From positions 9,566,643-9,630,642 of the forward strand of contig CM057140.1 of assembly GCA_029964075.1 (NCBI GenBank): a stretch of 64,000 bases of DNA. Reading direction: 5' to 3'. The translations under genes were made by a program, and so were the position numbers. Position 1 is the first letter of the stretch, and each line of letters begins with the position of its first letter. Below the pieces are notes generated by a model, which did no database searches, was not told the DNA's origin, and saw only the letters and a list, made by a program, of their open reading frames with translations. This DNA comes from Patiria pectinifera. Taxonomy: Eukaryota > Echinodermata > Asteroidea > Valvatida > Asterinidae. Shown piece after piece: positions 44,772 through 56,723 of this stretch.

Positions 44772-47700
44772 ATGGATGTACAGCGTGGACATTGCTGGAG
44801 ATGTGAGAAAGTTCTTCCACAGCTGACTGTGCCTTGCAGCCGCTGCAATATGGCTGTCTACTGCAGCACATCCTGCTTGGGCAAGGACACGGCCAGGCAC
44901 AGCTCTGTTGAGTGCCAGATGTTTGGGCTACGACGGTGCGGCAATTGTGGAAAAACTCCTCCGAATATGAAAGAGGTATGATGCGTGTGAACTTATAAAT
45001 ACTTTTCATAAACTCAAACCCGCGAGCATTTGTGCTACGAACACCACCGAATCTGCCCAAACCTATGCCTGCCTATATAATAACGTACATAGGTAATTTT
45101 CTTGTATTTTATCATAACAAGGGAAATCAAGCTCCACTGAAGAAAGTTAATGACAACTACTGATTACAACTTATGGAAGAAAAGATGTATCGGCAATGCA
45201 TTTAATAAACTCAGTATAAACTCAATTTTTTTGTTCTTACGAAGAAAACCCAATTTTAAATTTTAGGCAACTGCATCCCTCAGAAAAAAAGCTTTTTATT
45301 TTTTATGTAAATATAATGCTCCAATTGGACATAATACAGATCCACCAAGCAAGAAGACTGGTTTCTGGTCCCTATTATTTTTTTCCGGGGGTTGAACTTG
45401 CAAATATCACTGACCAATATGCTGTCACCAATATGCTGACTCGACATGTCACTTACTGGAGATGACATTAGCTTAATGTTAACGACAAAGTTAATTTCTA
45501 CAAAAAAGGCAATTTATTCCACAGTCCATGAGTCCAGTAAAAACAAAATACCAAAAAAATATACTTTGGATTTTAGTGGGGAGGCATGGTTAGGATTAAA
45601 GGGGCACTGCATCCTGAAATCCCCGAAAATTTCATGTTTTTGATCGTTTACTTATCCTGTTTCAAACATCTGGTTGGAAGGAAACCAACCTAATGTCTTA
45701 CCGTTCCCGAGAAAAGACAACAAAAAACCCCAATTGTTTACATAGGATACGACGCAGTATGATACGTGTTTCCTGTCGTTTTCATACAATGTTCAATACA
45801 CGTTGTGTGTGTCTAGTGTTACACACGTACACAGCAGCGCACTCACGAACAGCGGTGACCAATCACCAATGCACAAAATGTCATTTCTTAAACGTCAGCA
45901 AAAGGCGAACCCTTACGGCTGGAATCATAACTAGCACGAACAGCCCGACTTTTTGGGGTAGCAAAAGTGGACCACGAGAGTCATTCTCACACACGAACAT
46001 TACAAGAATACTACAAAAGCATCCAGTTTTTAAAGGATAGTTGGGTGGATGTTTATATCCAACTCTTAAATGTTCTTTCCGACTAACATCATTTCATTTA
46101 AAATGCGCTTTGTAGCCCAATGGGGCGTATTCCAGGATGCAGTGTCCCTTTAAACTGATAAAAAATCCGCATTATACACATCTGCAGGGACAACCTGACC
46201 TGATATGCAAGCGGTTGTGTGTCCGAATGACACAAATACATTTGTGAATTAGGCATGAATTAAACATGCCTTTTCTCTTTTTCAGTGTGCGGGTTGCAGT
46301 AATGCATGGTACTGCAACAAGGAATGCCAACGAACTGACTGGAAATCCCACAAGCCATCATGCAGGGCAGCTGAAGATTCAATGAAAAAGGCAGCAAAGG
46401 CACTTCGCCAGCAACGCTCTGCAGCATACAAGATAAGCGGCAACTTTCCCTATTACATTGGTAACAATTTTGCCAGAGATTTCCTTCAACTTGAGGACAA
46501 TGAATTGACATCTGGAGTGAAGGAAGACAGTTTGGCGAGAGATTACCATATTTTGTCTGCTGGTTGTGGAAATCTACGCAACACAGTTTTGACAGCTGCT
46601 TCCTTGCCTGATGAGTACCACGGAAAACTTCACATCAGCCTCGATGATTTCGACCCTTTTGTCATGGCAAGGAATGTGCTGTTTCTGTTCATGTTGGTCC
46701 GCTTCGCAGACACTCACTACATTGCTTCCAGTTTGACAACCATCTGGTACTCACTCCATATTTACAAGAGAGAGTACGATTTGATCAAGACCAGCTTGGA
46801 TGAACTCACTCAGATGAGTGCTCAGCAACTCCACGACACCACCAAAGGACTGGTGAGTGTCCTGGATAAAGATCTTAGGTGTCTGTGTCAAGTTTGGGAA
46901 AAATGGCAGTCATTGGAATGCCAACGAGACCAAAAGACCTCAGTCAATCTCAAACAACAACGGAATGCACTCTTTGAGACAGACATATTAATGAGGGAGG
47001 GAGTGCCTTTTTATCTGGCAGAGTTATCCAAAAATGAGAAGAAAAGGATGAGAGAGTGGTTTGACCATGCTTTGTTTCTACCATCTGAATCACAAAAATC
47101 CGCTGTGCCTTTTGACAATCCCACTCTCACTGGAAGAGATTCTGATTGTTGGTATGACGATTTCACACCGATAGTCCCAAAAGATCACCAGTTTGTTTAC
47201 TGCATCAACACAGATGCATTTCCGTTTAAAGAGTGGGATTGCTTGAGAGTTAGAGAGTGCAGTACTGGATCCTACTCGTCTCCGATGGAAATGTATCACA
47301 GTTACGTGACAAACCTTCTCCAAAAAGTCAGGAGGCTGATTGTCCAAGAAAGGCTGTTTGTCCATGTGTTCTTGGACAACTGTCTCGTCTTTCCTGAGCG
47401 GCACCAATCCTTACAGATGACCAACTATGATCGCATTATCACCTCAAATCTTGCTGACATAGTTGGGTTTGCTAGGCTTCTCCAGACATTCAAGCCTCTT
47501 CTTAATGCCAGTAACAGATTCTCAGTGATTATCACTGAGACCATGAACTGGTTCAAATTCATACCAGAAGCCGACACCGATTCCATGTTGTGTCCACGCC
47601 AGCGGATTGAAGAGTGCAAAGTGGTATATTCTATTGACTGCAACAGATTGAGGTTTCCTGGCCAAAACAATACGAGAGACTATTTCAACAACACTCCTCA

Positions 47701-47944
47701 GTTTCTGCAATACCTCCGTGCAGACATCATGGCGGGTGGCCATGGAATACTGCCACTCAAAGATGTACCATCTCTTACCACCGTAAAGACATATCATGGC
47801 ATGCAGATGCGGGATTTCCGCAAGGAACTCAATAAATTTGTCCCCTTCAAGTATCGTGTAAATGCACGAGATCTTTCCATGGCAAATGGGTGCGACAGAG
47901 CCGTAGAGTGGTACCTCTCAAAAAGTGAGAAAAATTCAAGTTAG
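44772..47944 (+). CDS. G6: two-MYND-finger, DUF4470-like protein, intact and chimeric
   Basis: Exons are 44772-44975 (full exon from 44764) and 46286-47944, phase 0, giving 620 aa. The first exon, intron 2 and the start of the last exon are almost the same as G7. After the conserved core the protein switches to G4-type sequence ('KTSVNLKQQRNALF', 'LTGRDSDCWYDD', 'YVTNLLQKVRRLIVQERLF'), which continues through the stop and into the 3' flank. Both fingers keep all ligands; 'LSAGCGNLRNT' and 'LDDFDP' (N to D against other copies) are present. Because the reading frame is open throughout, the recombination made a potentially expressed hybrid. Intron 2 contains a 550-bp MITE. Confidence 0.9.
45600..46149. 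mobile_element. 550-bp piggyBac-like MITE in G6 intron 2
   Basis: Ends AGGGGCACTGCATCCTG and, inverted, AGGGACACTGCATCCTG, flanked by TTAA (45596-45599 and 46150-46153). G2 intron 2 at about 14899 ('ggttaaactgataa') is the matching empty site with one TTAA. The same insertion is in G7 (59948-60497). A 115-codon open frame inside is shared by both copies but has no recognisable features. Confidence 0.85.
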
Positions 47945-48019
47945 AGTTCAAGAGAGCCAATAATGCTTCATACTTTGTGCCTTTCTTGAAGGCAGAAAGT
48001 GAGAGGTAATTATTCCAAA

Positions 48020-48976
48020 TCATTTGACAACCCAACACTTACTGGACGCGGTGCAAAGTTTGAAAATGTTTCTGATATAACGGCCCCAGAAGACTGTGAA
48101 TTCATCTTCTGCATCAAAGAGTCATCATTTCCTTTTGCAGAGTGGGACTGCCTAAAGCCCGGTTCATACTTCACGCGAAAGCTTGTGGGAAGCGAAATTC
48201 ATGCTGTCAACAATGTGGATGCGCTTTGAATGTATTGTTGACGTCACAAATTTCGCTTCGCTTTTGCGTGAAGTATGAACCAGGCTTAAAAGTAAGAGAG
48301 CACACTCCTGGATCCCACTCCACCCCGATGGTTATATATGTGCCACCAGTATGTGACAAACCTCCTCCAGAAAGTCAAGAGTCTCATCCTTCAAGGAAGG
48401 CTCCTTATCCATGTCTCCTTGGCCAACAGTCTGGACTTTCCTAATCATCATCAAACCTTGAACATGCCCAACTATGACCGAATCTTCACCCCCAACCTTG
48501 CTGACTATGATGGAGTCGCTAAACTCCTACAGACATTCAAACCTCTTCTTAATGTTACCAACAGCTACTCAACGATTGTCACAAATACTTTGAATTGGGT
48601 CGAGTTAGTCCCAGGAGCAAACATTGAGTCTTTTCTTGGTACTAATATGTTTCAGAGTTGTAAAGATTCATGTACTTTAGACACCGGTTCATATACCGAT
48701 GGCTTTAACACCGTACGAGAGTATTATAACAATACCTCTCACTTTCTCCAGTATCTCCGAGCACATATCATGGCAGGGGGACTAGGCATACCATCACTCA
48801 AGGAAGTGCCATCATTTGAGAGTGTCAAGAAATATCACGGCCTCCAAATGCGTGACTTCCAGAAGGGACAGAACAAACTCGTTCCATTCTAGTATCGAGT
48901 AAATGCAAGAATTCTTAATATGACGAATTGGTATGACAGAGCTGTGGAGTGGTATCTGCCTCAAAGTAGTGCCTAA
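48020..48976 (+). pseudogene. Truncated family gene after G6, G1/G5 type
   Basis: Begins in the middle of the protein ('SFDNPTLTGRG') about 75 bp after the G6 stop and runs to a C-terminus ending 'agtgcctaa' (48974-48976). It is interrupted by a MITE at 48156-48285, has a small change at 'gttatatatgtgccaccag', and an in-frame TAG at 48890-48892 where G1/G5 have Gln. From 48.33 kb it is close to G5 ('NTLNWVELVPGANIESFL'). No MYND exons are attached. Confidence 0.8.
48156..48285. mobile_element. Short MITE, family of 29234-29407
   Basis: Inverted ends 'gcccggttcatacttca', the right flank TTAA and the left flank CTAA (one change). It interrupts the coding sequence of the pseudogene directly after 'gagtgggactgcc'. 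Confidence 0.75.
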
Positions 48977-50389
48977 ACAATAAGGGCAGGCCCGGATCCG
49001 GGGGGGGGGGGGTAAAAAAAAACAGCTCTGTCAAAAAAAAATTTTCATAAAAATTCCTAAAAAAATAATTTGAAACACCCCCCAAGTATGCAGCGGAAAA
49101 AAAACTGTCTACATTTTAGAATTTTTTTTGAATTTTTCTGTTTTCAAACCTTTTCTGTAAAATACTTTTGAAACCTGAATGCGGATTCATGTACATTGTA
49201 GCTTGGCTGCTTATGAAAAACGCAATTTTTTTTTTTAACACAAGAATCTGTAAATAGTTAAAAGCCATTAATCTTTTCCAATTGATTTTGTTAGACAACT
49301 TCTTTTCATAATGATGTAAAGGCTGCACAAGGAATAATACGCATTAAAGTGGGCTCCTGTTGATTCACATGTTGGATGCACTGCATTCTCTGCAGTGTTG
49401 AAAAACACAAAAGTTTGTTATTATTAGATTGACATGTGATGTCTACAGATTGTAACTGCTTCTGTGTAACCCGAAAAAAGTATTCTGCTGGTGATGATAC
49501 AAAGTCCTTGAACAAGGGGTCTGGGGGCTTCTCCAAGTGATTTCATGAAAACATCAAACTTCAAAGCGATTCTGTGAACAGTTTACATGTTTTAAATTGT
49601 AATGTATAGGCCTACATGTATTTGAAATCTATTTTTTTTCCCCAAGGAGTATTTCCCTCCACGATACCAATGTGTACATATATGTAGATAAAAAAATATT
49701 AATAAAAGCTAAGATACTTGTGATGTCATACAGGAATTTCTTCTTATGATTTTTGAATCTCATTACGATTGGCCTGATGATGCCTGTTGAAGCAAACATT
49801 TCAAAGATGAAGTTCATTATTATATTTCTTTTAACTATACTCATTGTTCACCTTAAATGTTTAACCACTATGTAAAAATGGATAAAGCACAACCACAGTG
49901 CCTTTGGAAAACATAAAACTACTTGGGTTTTTTTCAAAGACATGCAATTTACATCATATTCTTCCATCTCTATGTAGGAATTATTGTAACATAATGTCTA
50001 AAGTGGCCCCACGGCATCACGATTATGTTATAAAATAATAACATCTACACATGTATTTGTAGGTTCCAATGACTCAATTATTTTCAAATTGCTGTATATT
50101 TCATCACAAGAATTATCAGAAAGTATGTGTATGTAAATTGTATGGAGAGCAAAAACTTGCCATCTTGCTCAGGCAAAGGCCATGTCTGAATCATCTGTCT
50201 AGAACTATGTCTCTATTTGTCTTTGTCAACCTGTACCGTTACATGTATTTATTAGCTCTGGATTAATGTCGTGTAAACTTGAAACGAAACTGAAACCAAC
50301 CCTGAGGTCGTTTAAGCCATCTTGTGAAAAACCCAAAATAAACCGAAATAATCTGAAGCAGTTCAGAAATTCACGCGGTGCAATATTAT
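48977..50389. other. Spacer between G6 and G7, first part
   Basis: Starts with a hAT-like end 'caggcccggatccgg' plus a G run (48986-49013) whose partner was not found. 49150-50230 is unit spacer, colinear with 18.05-18.4, 19.2-19.4, 12.6-12.9 and 42.3-42.7 kb. No gene. Confidence 0.5.
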
Positions 50390-50757
50390 GGCCAAAAAAA
50401 AAAAGTCTCCGGTTTCTGGTATGCTCGCGCGTCGCGCGCCGTAGCCATGCGTGTCGGCAAAATGAAAAAGTTTTTTTTTTCAATAAAAGATGATGTCTCA
50501 AACATTTTAACGTGTTTTAACTGATGCACAATTTTAACGTGTTTTTAACGTGATGGGGTTATGATCGAGAATAAGCTTTATGTGGCCTCTCTGGACTCTA
50601 ATATATTTGCACTAAGTTTAGTCGGGCACCATTTGCAGTCATCAGCCGACATTTAAAGCAAAAAAAAACAGGTTAAAAAAAAAATTAAAAAGCCGCGTCG
50701 CCGCACCACTATTTGGGCAAGCTCCATACCAGAAACCGGAGACTTTTTTGGGGGGCC
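50390..50757 (+). mobile_element. MITE, PIF/Harbinger-like, copy 4
   Basis: Same family as 1186-1557 and same orientation. Flanked by TAT on both sides (50387-50389 and 50758-50760), a departure from the TWA target of the other copies. Confidence 0.8.
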
Positions 50758-50784
50758 TATTGCAGAGTTACTGTGCCCAGGTAA

Positions 50785-51750
50785 CAAACCTGACTAACAA
50801 ACCCTGATTGGTATAGAGCCTGAAAGTTCACCTCTGGCGGCGTGCTTCCGGAACCCTTGAATAGGGAAATTTATGTGCAAAAATTCTAAAATTTGCAACT
50901 TAATCTAGAACCCATCGGCTGTAGGTAGGTAAATCTTCACTTCGATTTACATTTTCGTTCTCACAAACAAGGAGACCTAGGAACAATAATACTGGATGTG
51001 AAAAGTCAGAAGTAAATTTCGTTTTTACCCATCTCCAACTGATTTCTTGTCATTTTTTCTTGAGGAATACCAAGATAAAATTCCAACATGAATGTTTCTT
51101 GGAGTGATTACGGCTAGAAACAAAGAATGGCACAACAATTAGACCAGCGGGCCTACGTCTTGGCCATTTCCTATCAGCGGTTTAACTTTTTCTTTATTTT
51201 CTCCCCAGGCTTTCCTAGGGAACCAATCAGCGATCGAGAAATATCACCCGACGGTTGTAAACATTTGCGACGAATTGATACCCCCACGTGAGGGCACGAC
51301 CACTGTGGCAAATAGGAACCGCTGTTTTGTTCTAATTGATACAGATGGTCCTATTTACAAAAAATTGCCACGCCCCCAAGACGCTACTGAGAGAACTTAA
51401 AAAATCAATTATGCAAGGGCGCTTCACAACAATGCAACTATTGCTCTTGATCACTGACGTCTTGGGCCAATTAGACTATCCGCCTATGGGCATTTTACGC
51501 ATGGTTGCCCTTTCTCTTGCTATAATTTTTGAATTTTATCTTGTATTCCTCAAGAGAAAATGACAAGAAATCAGTTGGAGATGGGTAAAAACGAAAATTA
51601 CTTCCGACTTTTCACATCCAGTATTATTGTTTCTATTATTGGGTTCTAGATTTAATTGCAAATTTTACAATTTTTGCACATTAACCTGGAAGCGCGCCAT
51701 CAGCGGTGAACTTTCAGGCTCTATACCAATTAGGGTTTGTTAGTCTGTTT
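50785..51750. mobile_element. Foldback element with ~200-300-bp inverted arms
   Basis: The left arm 50791 to about 51085 ('gactaacaaaccctgattgg', 'gagcctgaaagttcacc', 'acccatctccaactgatttctt') is matched in inverse from about 51525 to 51745. About 440 bp of unique sequence lies between. The arms are imperfect. No coding seen; an open frame at 51336-51563 runs from the interior into the right arm. Confidence 0.75.
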
Positions 51751-51870
51751 ACACTGTGCAATACATGCAACGCACTGCTACTATACACACTACATAACAC
51801 TGAAATATGTAGTGGTTCCAGAGGTTCACATTTTATTGGGTTTCTAGCGTAATGTGTGAATATTTTAATA

Positions 51871-52036
51871 AGGGAATAAATGTGTGCTTCGGAGGTTTTT
51901 ATCACTCTGTTTAAGACCACTTAGAGTCTGGGTGCTGATAATTACCCGAGCCGGAGGCGAGGGTAATTATCAGCACCCAGACTCTAAGTGGTCTTAAACA
52001 GAGTGATAAATACCGACGGAGCACATATTTATTCCC
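51871..52036. repeat. Near-perfect palindrome
   Basis: Arms of about 77 bp around a 13-bp centre (51948-51960). The inner 49 bases of each arm are essentially exact ('aagaccacttagagtctggg' and its inverse), the outer part looser. A strong cruciform or hairpin candidate, sitting between the foldback element and the G7 promoter. A further inverse match of 'attcataaatacc' (about 52038) occurs at 52487. Confidence 0.8.
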
Positions 52037-52710
52037 ATTCATAAATACCTTTTCGGTAAGAAAAAATGATATAATTCGTTCAAAACATCCCGATTTTGTT
52101 CAACAAATTCACTTTATGCTTTTTGAAACATCCCTCTTGCAAAATAATGGAGTGTTCAGCTGGCGAGTAAGATGTAAACAACCCTTTTATGGAGATTGAC
52201 GCTACAGATCATGTTCTGCGCGATGATGTCGCAGAACGCACCTGGCGCGCTATGCGTTTGAATTTAGAACTATAAAATTCTGACTCCCTGGTAGTGTTGC
52301 GCATGCCTACGTGAGGATTGTGAACGTTCAACCAATGAAACGATAAGAGGCACTGGATTTTTAGGAGTCCACATTTTATTGTGACACTGGAAAAGTGTTT
52401 AAGACCAGCTAGCCATGTCTTTATCATCCATTTAAGACCGGCCACGTGACGGGCTCTCGACCAATAGGAATGCGTAAACTGTCTTAGGTATTTATGAATG
52501 CACAATGAATTTAAGCTTCACTTTAGTCAAAATGATTAACAAAAATTAGTGTAATTTTGAGGATACTGTGTATGCACCGTCCACTATCAATCACTAACGT
52601 CTTGGGCCAAGACTAATAGACAGGATGCGCGAGGGTTCTGGAAGCTATGACCTTTCACTTTCAGGCTCTATTTCTCATTAGGGAAATTCCCTTTTTCCCC
52701 GGATATGAGC
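52037..52710. other. Repeat-rich DNA upstream of G7
   Basis: Pieces shared with the neighbouring foldback DNA ('taacgtcttgggccaa' near 52588, also at 51458; 'cactttcaggctctat' near 52654). Unit sequence resumes at about 52670 ('tatttctcattagggaaattccc'). No gene. Confidence 0.45.
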
Positions 52711-52715
52711 AATAA

Positions 52716-52755
52716 ACATCATGTGATTGTCACTAAAAAGACACCCTATAAGTAG
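52716..52755 (+). promoter_or_regulatory. G7 core promoter, altered E-box
   Basis: 'aaacatcatgtgattgtcac' replaces the CACGTG motif by CATGTG, followed by a TATA-like 'cctataagtag' at 52745-52755. Spacing is as in G2 and G3. Confidence 0.5.
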
Positions 52756-52779
52756 TGGATTGAAGGGGAGTTCTCCATT

Positions 52780-52869
52780 ATTGCAATACTACAACAGCAA
52801 CCCTGTTTCACAGTTTGTATAAGCCAACAGGCTGTATAGCTTTTCAACTGTAAAACCAGGAATATTTGC
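52780..52869 (+). other. G7 non-coding first exon
   Basis: Ends at the donor GTGAGTATT (52870). Intron 1 then runs about 6.25 kb to the acceptor at 59126 because it contains the complete gypsy element. Confidence 0.5.
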
Positions 52870-53516
52870 GTGAGTATTAAGCAATTATTGAGAAAACAAG
52901 AAAATCAGGGCTTTTTCCAGGGAAGGTACAGAAATCTAGTTTGTGTGGCAAGGGATCATACTTTTTTCTAGCAGGGATTAAAGGCTGCTGATTCTTTGCA
53001 ATCCTCTGAACCAACGTCAACCAAGCGTGGGAATGTGCATGTGATTTGCGGGTCTATCACGCACAGTCTATAATGTGTAGGCCCACTGTAACGTTCTGAG
53101 TCTTCACCGAACCGTACGGTATGATTCTTTTCTGAGAGACGACGATTTTCATGGGACGCGGGTAAGTTCAGGCACAAAAAGCCAGATATTCGGTTGTTGT
53201 CAGTTCGGGTCAGTTTTTCACCAGCACTGGGAATTACTTAGCTGTTGGTGTGCTATCAGGTATTTTCTGTTGGGATAGGGTTTTATTCTTTGCAATCCCG
53301 TGGAAAGTTCTGATAATAGTACAGTGTTATAATTCACATTTGTTCAGTTTGTTTGAGTGGGTTTTTTTTCATCATGTAGGCGTTAGACTATTTTGTGGTT
53401 TTCTTTTTTTTTCTGTACCTGTGGTTATGGGGTATAGGAAGTGAAAAGCATATCTCTTTAAAACTAGACTTGAGGGCTAGTCCTTGCTGAGGACTGCGTA
53501 TTGCTGAGGAAGCATT

Positions 53517-53914
53517 TGTAGTGGTTTGCTACATAAATAAGAACGCAACAACTCACCCTATAGTTCGTCTTTTGGACACCGATGACGAAGTCGAAGGACT
53601 CCAGGTAATACGCGAGTGTATAGCAATCCAATGGGGGCGAGCACACGCGGAGTCTGTGGGGGCGAGTTGGTCCATGAAAGTGCTTCTCGATTTCGCGAGA
53701 AAAAGTCTCCCTCAAACGAGGTGAGTTCGCTCAAGGATCGTCAACTGCACGATCCAAAATAAAGTACAATAAAAACTGGATACAACTGTACAAATGCTGA
53801 TACTTTCAGCTAGTTCCGAGCTGGAATAAATCACGGATAAAGTTCCGATAACTGTGAATGACTTTCACCACGCGACGACACGAGAACAAGGTCAAAGTTG
53901 AAAAGGGCACCACA
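53517..53914 (-). repeat. 3' LTR of gypsy element
   Basis: 398 bp, TGTAGTGG...CACCACA on the plus strand. It differs from the 5' LTR by substitutions, a 'tgtgggggcg' stretch and the loss of about 40 bp near its right end, so the insertion is not recent. Confidence 0.9.
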
Positions 53915-53992
53915 TTAGCCCCCTCCCAGATGGTGAATTGGGTAAAAAGGAATGAACCAGCGATAGAAAACAAATGCGAGGTTCAGCCAATG

Positions 53993-55512
53993 TCAATAAC
54001 TTCCACATAACGCTTGGGCCAACGGACATGACGCCCTGACTTGGTTGACCTGGTGACGGGTGGTGTTTGAGGTGATGCTGGGAGTTGAGGTGTCACTGGA
54101 AGTTGTGAAGGTGGTGCTTGTGGTGGTGAAGAAGTGTTGGCATGTGAGGAACATCCTGTACGGCTTGGTGAGTGCCGGAGGAGTTAGAGGTGGTTGTACT
54201 CTCATCGGAAATTGTAGCTTCTGTGTACGCCACCTTGAGACGATCAATGCTGACTTGCTCACGCTTGTTGGCAATAGACAAGGTGAAATATTTGTCTTTG
54301 CGGCCGAGTACAAGGAAAAGACGCGTGTCCTTGCTGGTGAAAGTTGAGCCATGTGATGTTGTAGTCGATCTACGAATGAGCTGCAATCAAGCAGAGTGGT
54401 ATCTTTGGCAGGGTCAACAAACTGGCCCGGAAGACGCATTGTAGTGCCATAAACCAGTTCAGCAGGAGAGCAACCGATGTCAGACTTGACCATACCACGA
54501 ATGCCCAGCAGTGTGATGGGTAGGTACTCAGTCCATCGAGATGGGTCGAGATGAGACTTCAGAGATGCCTTGAGCTGACGGTGAAAGCGTTCTACCAAAC
54601 CGTTGGACTGTGGGTGATAAGAGGTGGTTCGAATGCGAGTACTCCCAAGAAGTTTGGTGAGGGATGTGAACAGTGCTGACTCGAATTGACGTCCCCTGTC
54701 TGTAGTGATGGATGCTGGCGTTCCGAAAACAGAGATCCATCTGTCTACAAATGCTTTGGCTACTGACTCGGCTGTGATGTCACTGATAGGGATTGCCTCA
54801 GGCCATCGTGTGTATTGATCTATGCAGGTAAGCAGGTATGAGAAACCATTGGATGATGGGATCGGTCCAACCAGGTCAATATGGGCGTGTTGGAAACTGG
54901 CATCAGGCATCTGGAACGTGCCCAACGGTGCTTTAGTATGACAATGAATTTTCGACCTTTGACACGGAGAACATTCACGAGCCCATTTGCGTACATCGCG
55001 CTTGACATCTGACCAGACACAACGAGCTGTGATGAGCTTCTCTGTAGCCTTGGCACCAGGGTGGGATAAACCATGAATGGCATTGAAAACAGGCCGTCTG
55101 TGTCCTGCAGGCACGACTGGGCGTGGGTTCCCAGTGGAAACATCGCAAAGTATAGTGCCATTGGCAGTTGGAAGGGGGAGGTCCTTGAGGACGAGGCTGG
55201 AAGTGGAGTTTTGCAAGCCTGCAATCTCTTCATCCTCCTTCTGGTCTGCTGCAATCTGGCTGCAGCAACTACATTATCGGTGCCCTTGATGTGGCGGATG
55301 TCGGAGGTGTACTGCGATATGTAGTCCAGATGACGGATCTCACAAGGAGAGTGTCGGTCAGGCCTGGAATGCAGAGCATGAGTGAGTGGTTTGTGGTCAG
55401 TGAAGACACAGAACCGACGACCCTCAAGCATGTGTCTGAAGTGTCGTATGGTCAGGTACATTGCGAGGAGCTCTCGACCAAAAGCACTATACCGTGACTC
55501 AGTTGCTGTCAA
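53993..55512 (-). pseudogene. RNase H and integrase region of gypsy element
   Basis: RNase H-like 'TESRYSAFGRELLA' and 'FTDHKPLTHAL' lie at 55512 to about 55370. The integrase frame 55216-53993 has the HHCC finger ('HGLSHPG' ... 'CSPCQRSK') and the D, D, E residues in 'HIDLVGP', 'TTDRGRQF' and '[12 protein letters not shown]'. A frameshift separates the two parts. Confidence 0.8.
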
Positions 55513-55519
55513 CTTCTGG

Positions 55520-56723
55520 GAGAAGAAAGCAATGGGTTGGGACTCTCCCGGATTACCTTGCTGAAGGACCCCGCCAACTGCAGTGTCGTATGCATCAACT
55601 GTGACGCTTAACGGCAGGGTGGTGTCGGGGTGAACGAGCAGCGTAGCACTGGATAGGGCTGCCTTGATGTCTTGGAAGGCCTGTTGGTGACGAGGATCCC
55701 AAGTAAGTGGCTTGCGAGGCTGGTTGTTGTGAGTTGCGAGGAGGTCATTCAGTGGGGCAAGGATGCAGGCACAGTTGGGGATGAATCTCCTGTAGAAGTT
55801 GACTAGACTTGACTAGTTGAAGTGGGTTGTGGGAAGTCCTGGATCGCGGAGACCTTGTCTGCGAGCAGACGAATACCCTGCTTGTCTACACGGTGTCCGA
55901 GGAATTGCAGCTCTGACACTCCAAAGGTGCATTTGCTGGTATTGATCACAATTCCGTAGTGCTGTAACCGGTCGAAGAGCAGACGGAGATGTTCCTCATG
56001 CTGCTCTGGCAACTTGCTGGCAACGAGTATGTCATCCATGTAAACATACACGAATGAGAGTCCGCGGACGACCTTGTCCATGAAACGTTGGAAGGTCTGG
56101 GCAGCTTTTCGTAATCTAAATGGCATGCGAACGAACTCGTAGAGACCGAAAGGGGTAATGATTGCGGTTTTGTGCACATCTGAAGGTTCGACCGGTATCT
56201 GGTGGTATACACGTACCAAGTCGATCTTGCTGAAGACTGAACATCCTGCAAGATTGGATGCAAAAACCTGGAGATGGGCGATGGTTCAGGTGACATGATT
56301 CAGGGCTCTGTAGTCCCCGCATGGGCGCCAGTCGCCTGGTGTCTTCTTGGGGACCATGTGGAGAGGACTGGACCAATTGCTGTCAGAGGGCCGAATAATG
56401 CCAAAGTCCATCATGTTGTTGAACTCCTCCTTTGCTATGGCAGTACGATCTGGAGCTAGACGCCGAGGACGAGCTGTGACTGGTGGTCCTGTGGTAACTA
56501 TGCAATGCGTGATGTCATGCAGCACAGGTGCATCTTTGCCTGTCGGTTGAGTGATCTGTGGAAATTCACGAAGAACTTTGTCGTACCTGGTTGGGTTGGA
56601 TGGCTGGACCAATATGGGGCTGACGGGCATTTCTGGCGCCACTGTTCCAGTAACTGAGAGGCTAGTAGTGGTGTCAATAAGCCTACGTCGCGAAACATCT
56701 ACAAGGAGTTTGTAGTAATGCAA
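55520..56723 (-). pseudogene. Reverse transcriptase region of gypsy element
   Basis: The N-terminal part (56286-56723) has 'SPLHMVPKKTPGDWRPCGDY' and ends at a stop. The palm part (55803-56219) has 'TPFGLYEFVRMPF' and the catalytic 'YVYMDDILVAS' box, with 'FRLRKAAQTF' where FGL-N-A is usual. Stops at both junctions make the enzyme non-functional. Confidence 0.8.

Noticed and set aside
45693-46040. 115-codon open frame repeated at 60041-60388
   Set aside because: It lies wholly inside a non-autonomous TTAA MITE; equal length follows from recent duplication of the unit, and the sequence has no recognisable domain.
54060-54444. Plus-strand open frames over the gypsy element
   Set aside because: Antisense shadows of the integrase frame.
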